NCBI GenBank assembly: GCA_013141115.1
Contig: JABFRP010000001.1
Coordinates: 790,376-854,375 of the forward strand
Direction: 5' to 3'
DNA: 64,000 nucleotides
Source: Ferruginibacter sp.
Lineage (GTDB): Bacteria > Bacteroidota > Bacteroidia > Chitinophagales > Chitinophagaceae
A program made the translations under genes and the position numbers. Of this stretch, positions 26,558 through 34,035 are shown one piece after another (within the stretch, counting starts at the first letter, position 1; each line of letters begins with the position of its first letter). The notes under the pieces were generated by a model. It worked only from the letters and a program-made list of their open reading frames with translations. It did no database searches and was not told the DNA's origin.

Positions 26558-27565
26558 ATGAAAAGTCCATTTACTGGCGGTGCCACAAAATTTGAAAGAG
26601 AACCAAGGGTTCTTGAATACAGAAAGGATTCATTTGAAGTACTGTACCATTATTATGTGTGTGTTGATACCAATGAGCAATTTACCACAACGGAAATTGA
26701 CACGCTTAACCTGAACCAGGTACATAATAAATATAGGGAAAAATATGGTATTCCTTTTACTGATGAAATAAAAAACATCCGTGAAAAGTACGGGCTTAGT
26801 GCAGCCAAAATGAGTGAGGTACTTGGCCTAGGTGCCAATGTGTATAGAAATTATGAGGCTAGTGAAATGCCGAGTGTAGCAACTGGTCGTCTGATACGAT
26901 TGGCTGAAGATGCCGAAGAGTTCAGGAAGCTGTTAGAGATGAGTAAAAATTCATTGGAGCAACACGAATATGATCGGGTAAAGAAGAAAATAGATCATGT
27001 TTTGGGAGGCTGGGGAAAGGTAGAAGAAATGTGGAAGGGCTGGTTATTTGGTAATGACTATCCTAATATTCACAATGGTTACAGGGTGCCTACTTTAGAA
27101 AAGGTTGGAAATATGGTGCGGTTTTTTGCTCAGCGGAATATGCCTTATACTACAGCACTAAATAAGTTGATGTTTTATTCGGATTTTGGGCATTTTAAAA
27201 AGTATGGACAAAGTATAAGTGGTGTTTATTACAAAGCATTACAAAAGGGGCCGGTACCGGAAAACTATGGTGGTATTTACAATCACGTAGTAAATAGTGG
27301 TTTTGCAAGAGTGGAAGAAATGGATTTTGGTGACTTTGTAGGTGAAAGATTTGTAACAGAAGGAGTTGTGGTTTTTGATCCAGAAGATGGACCATTTAAT
27401 GCTACAGAATTAAATGTATTGGAAAATGTTTCTGAACGATTCAAAGGGTTAAGTACTAAGAAAATCGTAGATATCAGTCATGAAGAACCTGCCTGGCAAG
27501 ACAACGTTGATGATTTTCACAGAATAAGTTTTGAATATGGATTTGAATTGAAAAATATAGACTGA
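26558..27565 (+). CDS. antitoxin with HTH and Panacea (DUF4065/SocA) domain
   Basis: A 335-aa protein. Residues about 1-55 resemble the MqsA-like N-terminal region but lack the zinc-binding CxxC. About 65-135 is an Xre-like helix-turn-helix (NIREKYGLSAAKMSEVLGLG, NVYRNYEASEMPSVATGRL). About 170-330 is the Panacea domain (MPYTTALNKLMFYSDFGHFK, YKALQKGPVPENYGGIY). Panacea domains neutralise many unrelated toxins in type II systems. The HTH should bind the palindrome at 26137-26156 and repress the operon. Confidence 0.82.
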   Translation: MKSPFTGGATKFEREPRVLEYRKDSFEVLYHYYVCVDTNEQFTTTEIDTLNLNQVHNKYREKYGIPFTDEIKNIREKYGLSAAKMSEVLGLGANVYRNYEASEMPSVATGRLIRLAEDAEEFRKLLEMSKNSLEQHEYDRVKKKIDHVLGGWGKVEEMWKGWLFGNDYPNIHNGYRVPTLEKVGNMVRFFAQRNMPYTTALNKLMFYSDFGHFKKYGQSISGVYYKALQKGPVPENYGGIYNHVVNSGFARVEEMDFGDFVGERFVTEGVVVFDPEDGPFNATELNVLENVSERFKGLSTKKIVDISHEEPAWQDNVDDFHRISFEYGFELKNID

Positions 27566-27644
27566 CAAAAAGGGTTACTGTGCAAATCTGGCATTTAAAT
27601 AAGGTGAGTTTTGCACAAATTTTTAGTTTTTATTACTAAATATA

Positions 27645-27688
27645 TTGACATTGACAATAATTATGCAACTTTGTCATAAAATTGTCAA
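27645..27688 (+). promoter_or_regulatory. candidate CBASS operon promoter and operator
   Basis: TTG at 27645-27647 is followed after 18 bp by CAACTTTG (27666-27673; TAnnTTTG with one mismatch). An inverted repeat TTGACAAT/ATTGTCAA (27651-27658 and 27681-27688) brackets the -7 region, as a repressor site would. Confidence 0.45.
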
Positions 27689-27740
27689 GAAGAATTGAAA
27701 GGCGTAATTATTGATTTGTTAAAGTTGTTTTATAGAAGGC

Positions 27741-27770
27741 GAAAGCCTTGGGGTCAAGACCAAGGCTTTC
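27741..27770. repeat. leader hairpin
   Basis: Perfect 11-bp stem GAAAGCCTTGG/CCAAGGCTTTC with an 8-base loop. A TTTTTT tract follows 10 bp later rather than directly, so it could be a weak terminator or attenuator before the CBASS-like operon. Confidence 0.5.
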
Positions 27771-27835
27771 TGGAAATGAGTTTTTTGATAAGCTCTCTCG
27801 TTTCCGTTGTTTTTAATTTCTTGCTGCAAAAGTAA

Positions 27836-27860
27836 GTGTTGTTTACTATATAAACAACAC
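27836..27860. repeat. palindrome in CBASS leader
   Basis: 10-bp arms GTGTTGTTTA/TAAACAACAC around CTATA. A possible regulator site or RNA hairpin. Confidence 0.45.
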
Positions 27861-27996
27861 TGCTGTTGCGGTAACCAGCAGATATTACACAAAACTCCTG
27901 CCACTAACTTCTCCTTCTACTAAGCTTTCCGGCGACAATGCTCCTACTCCGATATAAGGTCGGGGCACTTATTATTACACCCAAAACAATTTAACA

Positions 27997-28230
27997 ATGG
28001 GTAAGAATCAGCATGTAACCAAACATCCCGGTGGTGGATGGCAGGTTAAAGGTGCCGGTAACGAAAAAGCAACAAAAGTTACCTACACTCAGAAACAGTC
28101 AATTGATGCAGCTAAAGAAATCGCCAAACATCAAAAATCAGAAGTAGTGATTCATGGAAGTGACGGTAGGATAAGAGATAAAGACTCTTATGGTAATGAT
28201 CCTATGCCACCCAAAGACACCAAACATTAA
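27997..28230 (+). CDS. DUF2188 small protein
   Basis: A 77-aa basic protein with the DUF2188 pattern: HVTKHPGGGWQVKGAGNEKA near the N-terminus, QSIDAAKEIAKHQKSEVVIH in the middle and GRIRDKDSYGNDP near the C-terminus. Function unknown. It is 27 bp upstream of the nucleotidyltransferase and downstream of a long leader, so it seems to be the first gene of the CBASS-like operon. Whether it belongs to the defence system or is an independent passenger is open. Confidence 0.85.
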   Translation: MGKNQHVTKHPGGGWQVKGAGNEKATKVTYTQKQSIDAAKEIAKHQKSEVVIHGSDGRIRDKDSYGNDPMPPKDTKH

Positions 28231-28257
28231 TTGTATAATGAATTAAACTAACTGAAA

Positions 28258-29232
28258 ATGAAATTGACGAATTTGCAACTGCAGAATTTTATCGCCAGGA
28301 TAAAATTGAAAAGAGAAAATATGGGAACCTATAGAACCCAGGTAACCAATCTACAAGAAGATTTAGAAAAGTATATTACCGCAGATACCAGCACAGGTAT
28401 TAAGGTTACCAGGGTAATAATCGGAGGTTCCTGGAAAAAGGGCACTATTTTAAGAGCTACCGGCGAAAACCCAATTGACATCGATTTAATTCTTTATGTG
28501 GAAGGAGAAGCTAACCTGCAAGATGATCTTGAGAGGTTACATGACTTAATCGTGGATTATCTCAAAAAAATATATCCTAATAAAGATATTTTGAGGGATG
28601 TGGATGCTGAAGGAAAAACAAAGTCTATAAAGATTAAATTCATTGGTACAGGCCTGGAAGTAGATATTGTTCCAGTAGTTCCAATGGATAAGCCTGCTGA
28701 TTATGTTTGGCAACCGCAACGTGGGGGTGGCGGTGGAAAATACGTTACCAGCGTAGTCAAGCAACTTGAATTTGCTGGAGGTTATAGAAAACAAAATGCC
28801 TCGTATACATCTATTGTCAGGGCTTTAAAGTGGTGGCGGAATTATAAGGAATTAGATCAACTATCATCTTTTGTAATTGAACTTATAGTTTCATATTTGG
28901 AAACAACCAAAGGATGTGAAGCAAATATCGAAGAGGGAATTATCAGATTTTTCAAATTCGTAAGTGATCCGGTTTTTCCAACTATTAATTTCAAGAATGC
29001 TATTAATTCATTGCCAGCGCCTATCCCCAAATTTTATGTCGCTGATCCTACAAACAATGAAAATAATGCTGCCAAGAAATTAAATGATATCAATTGGGAC
29101 GAAATAAAAAAAGAGGCAAATGATGCTTTTGAGGCATTAAATATTGCCCAATCAAAAAATTTCGAAGGCGACACCACCGAGGAGTGGAAGTATGTTTTCG
29201 GATCATCTTTTAACATTAAATCAGAAGACTAA
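28258..29232 (+). CDS. cdnC: CBASS cyclic-oligonucleotide synthase, CdnC-like
   Basis: A 324-aa cGAS/DncV-like nucleotidyltransferase. The catalytic motif is GGSWKKGT (56-63) followed by IDIDLILY, with Asp74 and Asp76, and a third Asp136 in LEVDIVPV. Downstream it has the clade C layout of E. coli CdnC: SFVIELIVSYLE, DPTNNENNAAKKL and a C-terminal WKYVFGSSF. Such enzymes make cyclic di- or trinucleotides on phage infection. Clade and layout come from memory of the family; the product nucleotide cannot be told. It ends 1 bp before the HORMA gene, so it should be tightly coupled to the sensor. Confidence 0.92.
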   Translation: MKLTNLQLQNFIARIKLKRENMGTYRTQVTNLQEDLEKYITADTSTGIKVTRVIIGGSWKKGTILRATGENPIDIDLILYVEGEANLQDDLERLHDLIVDYLKKIYPNKDILRDVDAEGKTKSIKIKFIGTGLEVDIVPVVPMDKPADYVWQPQRGGGGGKYVTSVVKQLEFAGGYRKQNASYTSIVRALKWWRNYKELDQLSSFVIELIVSYLETTKGCEANIEEGIIRFFKFVSDPVFPTINFKNAINSLPAPIPKFYVADPTNNENNAAKKLNDINWDEIKKEANDAFEALNIAQSKNFEGDTTEEWKYVFGSSFNIKSED

Positions 29233-29233
29233 C

Positions 29234-29746
29234 ATGAGTTATAATACTATTACCGCAACATCCACTTATACAGTGGTAGACATTAGAAAGACATTCGAAG
29301 GATTTGAAGCTGATTTAAGAATGATTGCCAGGCGTACGGAAAAATGGGCAACAGATTATGTTGATAAAGTGTTTCACGATATCGTAAAATTGGCTGAAGC
29401 AAAGTACTTAAAAACAGTAGACATTGTTTTATTAAGTGCTGTAAACGTGCCGGTACGTGCTGCCAAATACACAGTGAATGAAGCAGGCACTTCAATCACC
29501 GGTGATAGAGCTGGTGGAAATGATTGGAACAACTTGCCAGGTACATATCTTGAAGTTGTTGTTAGCTATACCACAGCCTGGCATCTGCTAACTCAACAAC
29601 AAAAAGACAATTTTCAGCAATCTAACAATTTTAAAATTGGTTGGTCTTCATCGTCTATAGATAATAACTTCCCTAACCTTTCCAAACAGACGGCGCAAAA
29701 TTTTGCAAGCAACGGCTATGAATTAAATAAGACTAACTATAAATAA
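29234..29746 (+). CDS. cap7: bacterial HORMA-domain sensor (Cap7-like)
   Basis: A 170-aa protein. The frame is open from 29144, but the ATG at 29234, 1 bp after the cdnC stop, gives the family start MSYNTITATSTYTVVDIRKT. HORMA landmarks are FEGFEADLRMIARRT in the first helix, VNVPVRAAKYTVNEAG in the core and the C-terminal QNFASNGYELNKTNYK, which corresponds to the mobile safety-belt end. In type III CBASS, the HORMA protein binds closure peptides and activates the nucleotidyltransferase. The TRIP13-like remodeller is the next gene. Confidence 0.88.
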   Translation: MSYNTITATSTYTVVDIRKTFEGFEADLRMIARRTEKWATDYVDKVFHDIVKLAEAKYLKTVDIVLLSAVNVPVRAAKYTVNEAGTSITGDRAGGNDWNNLPGTYLEVVVSYTTAWHLLTQQQKDNFQQSNNFKIGWSSSSIDNNFPNLSKQTAQNFASNGYELNKTNYK

Positions 29747-29753
29747 ATTTTAC

Positions 29754-30644
29754 ATGAACAATACTACAATATTTGACAACATCACTGAACTACCGAATGC
29801 CGATGTTAAAAGAAGGGCGGATGCATTAGTTGGCTTTACTAAAAGATTCGAACGGGTACATAATAATTTGAAACTCTTAATTGATCAGGAAGGATTAATT
29901 GAATGGAGTAACAAGCACCATAATACAAAACTACCCGTCCTTGACACCATATTAGATAGATATCCGCTTGTTTTATTAGCAGGCGATGCCGGAACAGGCA
30001 AAACTGTATCAGCCGAAGGGATAGCCGATAGAATGGTAAGAGAATTAGGCAAAGATGGTTTTTTTTTAAAATTAAGTACAAGGGTAAGAGGCGAAGGATT
30101 ACACGGACAAATGGGAAATTTAGTAAACAATGCTTTTGATAGACTAAAACAAGAGGCTGGTAAGAAGAGAATTGCATTTTTATTTATTGACGAAGCTGAT
30201 GCTATAGCAACTACAAGATCAACACATCAAATGCATCAGGAAGAAAAAGCTGCAGTAAATACATTGATTCAGAAAATTGATGAAATAAGAAGCTTGAACG
30301 GACGTGCCATAATATTTATGTCCACTAACAGACTTCATTTTATAGACGAAGCAATAATAAGAAGGGCAGCGATAATAATGGAATTTGAAAGACCGGATGA
30401 TCACGAGAGAAAAGAGCTATTTACGAAAACACTTAATGGTACAGGAATTAAGGAAAAGGAATTTGATAAGCTTGTTGAATTAACCGGTCCAAATAAAAAT
30501 AATGGTCTAGGATATTCATTTTCGGATTTGACATTGAAACTTCTACCTGAAGCGGTTGCAGAAAGTTTTCCGAATAAACCACTGTCATTTGAAGTTTTAG
30601 AAAACGTAATCAAAAGAGTAAAACCAAGCCCTAAAATATTATGA
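29754..30644 (+). CDS. cap6: TRIP13-like AAA+ ATPase (Cap6-like)
   Basis: A 296-aa AAA+ protein. Walker A is GDAGTGKT (77-84), Walker B LFIDEADAI (about 143-151), and sensor-1 IIFMSTNRLH, with arginines in IRRAAIIMEFERPD. The N-terminal extension is short. Its relatives unfold the N-terminus of HORMA proteins and switch off signalling. It starts 7 bp after the HORMA gene and its stop overlaps the next ATG (ATGA), which ties the effector to the operon. Confidence 0.92.
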   Translation: MNNTTIFDNITELPNADVKRRADALVGFTKRFERVHNNLKLLIDQEGLIEWSNKHHNTKLPVLDTILDRYPLVLLAGDAGTGKTVSAEGIADRMVRELGKDGFFLKLSTRVRGEGLHGQMGNLVNNAFDRLKQEAGKKRIAFLFIDEADAIATTRSTHQMHQEEKAAVNTLIQKIDEIRSLNGRAIIFMSTNRLHFIDEAIIRRAAIIMEFERPDDHERKELFTKTLNGTGIKEKEFDKLVELTGPNKNNGLGYSFSDLTLKLLPEAVAESFPNKPLSFEVLENVIKRVKPSPKIL

Positions 30645-31490
30645 GAAAAAACATAGCAGAAGGACTGATTTTTTTGTCAGGAATTGCGCTGATAGCCTAT
30701 ATCTTGACAGCTCAGGACACAACAAAACCTTTCCCCGCATTATTGATAGCGTTAGCCGTAATATTATTACAACGCCTTTATATGTTGGCGTTGTAGAGGG
30801 TATTTATGGAATAAGAAAACTTCCATTAATATTCAAAACTCAAATATTGTATAGAAATAAGGACGTAAGGTTATCTATTTCATATTTGTTTAGAATAAAA
30901 AGTAATGGTAAATATCTTTTGGTAAAAATCGGAAAGGCAATTATTATCAGTTAGTAGGAGGTGCTTATAAGACACTGCCTGGTGTAGAGAAAGTGTTTAA
31001 GGAAAATTCAGTTAAACCTGACAAAAGATTTGAAACTGAACATGGTATTGCTAAGAATGATTTACGATTTCGATTACCAGGAAAAAGAGTGTTGAAAATT
31101 ATTCGTTGGTTTAATTCGCGAGAAGATAGAGAAACTTCTCAGTGGAGGGAATTTTGCGAAGAATTGCTCACTACAAATATTATAGCGGATAAACACAGCT
31201 TCCGTTTTATCGATTACAAATATGCGACTACCATTCAAACTCCAATGCAAAAAGCCAAAAATTTATCGTGTCAGGAGATCTTAATCTTTGAATTATTTGA
31301 CCTAATTCCCAATGATGAACAGATAAAAGTTCTGGATGAATTATACAAAAATGGAGATACAGATAAAGTAAAGTGGGCAGATGAAACCCTTATTAATTCA
31401 TTGGGATTTGATGAAAGAAAAAAAGAAATGGAATATGAAATTGGAGCCCATACAAAATGGGCCATAAATGAGAAATATTCAACCGAATAA
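30641..31490 (+). pseudogene. membrane SMODS-associated NUDIX effector, frameshifted
   Basis: The first frame (30641-30796) starts MRKNIAEGLIFLSGIALIAY and carries one or two hydrophobic segments. A second frame resumes by 30802 with GIYGIRKLPLIFKTQILYRN and VRLSISYLFRIKSNGKYLLV. A third, after a five-A run at 30924-30928, continues NYYQLVGGAYKTLPGVEKVF and carries the NUDIX core REFCEEL. This order is that of 2TM-SMODS-associated-NUDIX effectors, which are thought to kill the cell through the membrane when a cyclic nucleotide binds. At least two single-base losses break it (somewhere in 30730-30800, and at about 30926). An isolated third frame starts at the ATG at 30993. Confidence 0.75.
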
Positions 31491-31493
31491 ATA

Positions 31494-32564
31494 ATGAGAA
31501 GAAAAGAAAAATATATTGCTAAGGGTGCAGTAATAGGTTTTGTTGGAGTAGCTATTGGGGATATTCTACTTCAGTGGTTTAAACATTGGCAGAAAGATGT
31601 TCCTTTTACATGGGATAGCTATAATGGCAAACAGACTTTAAAACATGCTCTTATTGGAAGTGCCGTAGGAGCAGGAGTCTGTTATTTAGTCTACGAATCA
31701 AAACTGTCAGAAGAAGCTAAGCATCCTTTTAATTCAGATGAACATTTACGAAAAATATTATCAGAAGAAAACCTCAAATCTAATCCTGCACTTTTAAAAA
31801 AATACCTTTCTTATAAATCAGAGGTAAAAGAGTGGTTTAGCCAAAGGTTTGCCCAAAAGCTTGCCTATCAACCGGAAGACGCTGGTTCTTTTTTTAAGCG
31901 TACTGCAATTAAATCTAATTGTGACCTGGATATTATACTGCCATTTAAGAAAAGTAGCTACGCCACCCTTGAAGAGATGTATTACGATGTATACGACACA
32001 ATAGAAAGAAATTTTGGTGATAAAGCTATCGTGAGTAAACAGACAAAAGCTATAGGTATAACTTTTGAACATAATGGTTTACCAATACACTTTGATATTG
32101 TTCCAGGTAGAGAGATCAGCGATTATAGATATACAAAAGATCTTAACTTATATGTAAGACCAGACTGGGCTTGGCAACGGGGCTCTTCATTTAAAACGAA
32201 TGTCGGCGTACAAAAAAAGGCTACAACAAATTTGCCTGCAGCCCGTAGAACAATTAAATTACTGAAATCATATAGAAATAAAAATAACCTTCCAATTTCA
32301 AGTGTCGTTTTAGAGCAATGCGTTTGCGATGCTTTATCAGATAATAAATATGGAGTCAGCTTTTCAGACACTGAGAATCTTCTTAATAGTATGATACATG
32401 TTGCAAGAAAAGTTGAGCAGGAAAGCATAGTTGATGTAGCTAATACAAACAATAATCTTCTAAATAAAATGGCACCTAGTGATAAAAGATTTGTATCCTC
32501 TTTTCTAGAAAATGATATTCAAAAAGTCGAAACAAATCCTAGGTATATAAAAGAAATTTTTTAA
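31494..32564 (+). CDS. membrane-anchored nucleotidyltransferase (CD-NTase-like)
   Basis: A 356-aa protein with two N-terminal hydrophobic segments (about 9-28 and 48-67) and a cytoplasmic nucleotidyltransferase domain. The core reads AGSFFKRT (130-137), CDLDIILPF with Asp144 and Asp146, and IHFDIVPGR with Asp201. The three carboxylates needed for nucleotide transfer are present. The order fits the polbeta/CD-NTase superfamily. It starts 3 bp after the NUDIX frame, in the same operon. Standard CBASS lists include one synthase per operon, so a second, membrane-bound one is unusual. It may be a second synthase, or a modifier of RNA or protein ends. Confidence 0.75.
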   Translation: MRRKEKYIAKGAVIGFVGVAIGDILLQWFKHWQKDVPFTWDSYNGKQTLKHALIGSAVGAGVCYLVYESKLSEEAKHPFNSDEHLRKILSEENLKSNPALLKKYLSYKSEVKEWFSQRFAQKLAYQPEDAGSFFKRTAIKSNCDLDIILPFKKSSYATLEEMYYDVYDTIERNFGDKAIVSKQTKAIGITFEHNGLPIHFDIVPGREISDYRYTKDLNLYVRPDWAWQRGSSFKTNVGVQKKATTNLPAARRTIKLLKSYRNKNNLPISSVVLEQCVCDALSDNKYGVSFSDTENLLNSMIHVARKVEQESIVDVANTNNNLLNKMAPSDKRFVSSFLENDIQKVETNPRYIKEIF

Positions 32565-32651
32565 TACAGATTGCTTAATTATAAAAAGTTGCAAATTCAT
32601 TTGTTAGGAAATATAGTAGATACTAAATATTTTTTGAAACTGAAATCAAAG

Positions 32652-33736
32652 TTATTCCAAAAGCTTTCCCAACTCATTCGTATTTGGTAAAATCCCTTTC
32701 ATTTGCACCGGTGTTTGTTTAGAAGTTTTATAAGTAGCCACACCCATTGCCTTATCAAAACTCTTAATGGCAAACTCAACCACGGTGTTATTTTTCTCTT
32801 TGCAAAGTACAATACCAATACTGCTGTTTTCCTGCTGTAGTTTTACTTTTTCGTCCAGCACGTTCAGGTAGAAATTAAGCTGCCCGGCATCGGCAGGCTT
32901 AAATTTACCCTTCTTCAATTCAAAAGCTACCAGGCATTGCAAAATGCGATTAAAAAATAGGAGGTCAATAAAAAATTCATCTCCATCCACTTCAATGCGG
33001 TATTGGTTGCCGATAAAGCAAAAGCCTTTACCCATTTGTAGTATAAAATTTCGGATGTTTAAGACTACCTGTTGTTCAATATGTCGTTCATCTTCCAACT
33101 CGTCACCTGCAATAAAATCAAGTAAGTATTCGTCCTTAAATACCTTTAGAACCGAAGGCTTTAACGATTCTTTTATAGTACTCTTAAAATTATTGGGCAA
33201 CTTGCCTTGCTTCTGAAAAACAGGTTGGCATCAATCTGATGCTCCATCACACTAACTGACCAAAACTGTGTTGCCGAGTTTTCAATATAAAAGAACCTTT
33301 CTTCTGCTTTTTTACACCGGTTTAGTAGTAGGATATGATGAGTAAAACTGATGCTGTAAAATGCTTCTAATTGGATCGTTGCCCACGGCCCAATTGCATT
33401 AGGCTTTTCTGCTAAATTGGGATCTTCGATTTGGACCGTCGCTGACGGCCCGATTTCCAAATTGGGATAAGCTTCATAAAACTGCCTCATCTTTTTAAGA
33501 TTTGTAAAAGAGAAACCCTTTAATCCGGGCAGGTTACTTTGTAAATCTGAAGCAATCTGCTCCAGTACCTTAGTTCCCCATTTTTGAGTCTTTACTTTTT
33601 CTGAAAGCATTCTTCCAGTCTTGAAGTATAATAGCAATTGTTCACGGTTGGCAAGCCTTGCTGCCTGGTACCGGCTTTTTATGATCTCTTGCTTTAATGA
33701 GTTTATAAATGCCAAATAGTTTTTATCAGTAGTCAT
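32652..33736 (-). pseudogene. DUF1016/YhcG PD-(D/E)XK nuclease, frameshifted
   Basis: The 5' half (33736 to 33173) is the DUF1016 N-terminal domain (YLAFINSLKQEIIKSRYQAA, then LPGLKGFSFTNLKKMRQFYE). The 3' half (33200 to 32652) is the nuclease domain with DEFFIDLLFFNRILQCLVAF ending in ELKKGKF, the D-ExK active site. Both halves join into one about 361-aa protein if one base is added to the five-A run at 33216-33220. YhcG-like proteins cut DNA and are common defence-island members. It is convergent with the CBASS-like operon and near the right end of the accessory region. Confidence 0.82.
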
Positions 33737-34035
33737 AATTGTTTTGTTGTAATTGATTGCATATCATTTTGTTAGGGATTGATCAGGATAGCATCAGGCT
33801 GTTAAAAGACCAGCAAGGCTTTTCAAATCATTAATAAAAAGGTTCGAAAAATGTACCGTAGAGGACCCCAAAAAATTGTTGCCTTTAAAAGCAACAATTT
33901 TTTATTTTAAGGATAACCGAAATTTAACAACCGCTTATCCTTTTATTTTTCCAAAAAAAGCCTTTAACAAAACATTATTCAGATAGAGGCGTTAACAGCT
34001 AATAAAAACAACTGTTTTTACGTTATTTTTACGTT
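33737..34035. other. intergenic region at the accessory/core boundary
   Basis: About 300 bp holding one strong terminator and otherwise no gene. The right boundary of the accessory region probably lies here or close by. No tRNA or direct repeat could be recognised. Confidence 0.5.
33869..33903. terminator. intrinsic terminator
   Basis: AAAAAATTGTTGC/GCAACAATTTTTT stem with an 8-base loop and T-rich flanks on both sides. No gene next to it ends here, so it may be left from a gene displaced by the insertion. Confidence 0.75.

Larger units (their letters stand above)
27566..27996. other. 431-bp regulatory leader upstream of the CBASS-like operon
   Basis: No gene is evident. The region contains GTGCAAA..TTTGCAC (about 27580-27615), a promoter/operator-like repeat (27645-27688), a strong hairpin (27741-27770), a palindrome (27836-27860) and a degenerate hairpin-repeat apex near 27915-27975. 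It looks like a control region for the operon that starts at 27997. Confidence 0.5.
10009..33736. mobile_element. mobilizable accessory region, borders not resolved
   Basis: The block holds a transfer module (ssb, DUF932, radC, oriT, mobC, relaxase, coupling protein) and many single-gene defence-like cargoes plus a CBASS-like operon and a toxin-antitoxin pair. No integrase, transposase or flanking repeat is seen in the window, so the coordinates are only the outermost accessory genes. The metal block at 1-10012 could be part of the same element, with an integrase to the left of the window. Confidence 0.6.

Noticed and set aside
29144..29233. N-terminal extension of the HORMA gene
   Set aside because: It overlaps the 3' end of cdnC in another frame; the ATG at 29234 gives the family start.
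33838..33870. tRNA-like 3' end (GGTTCGAAA) as an attachment site
   Set aside because: No acceptor, D or anticodon arms could be fitted, so no tRNA fragment is claimed.
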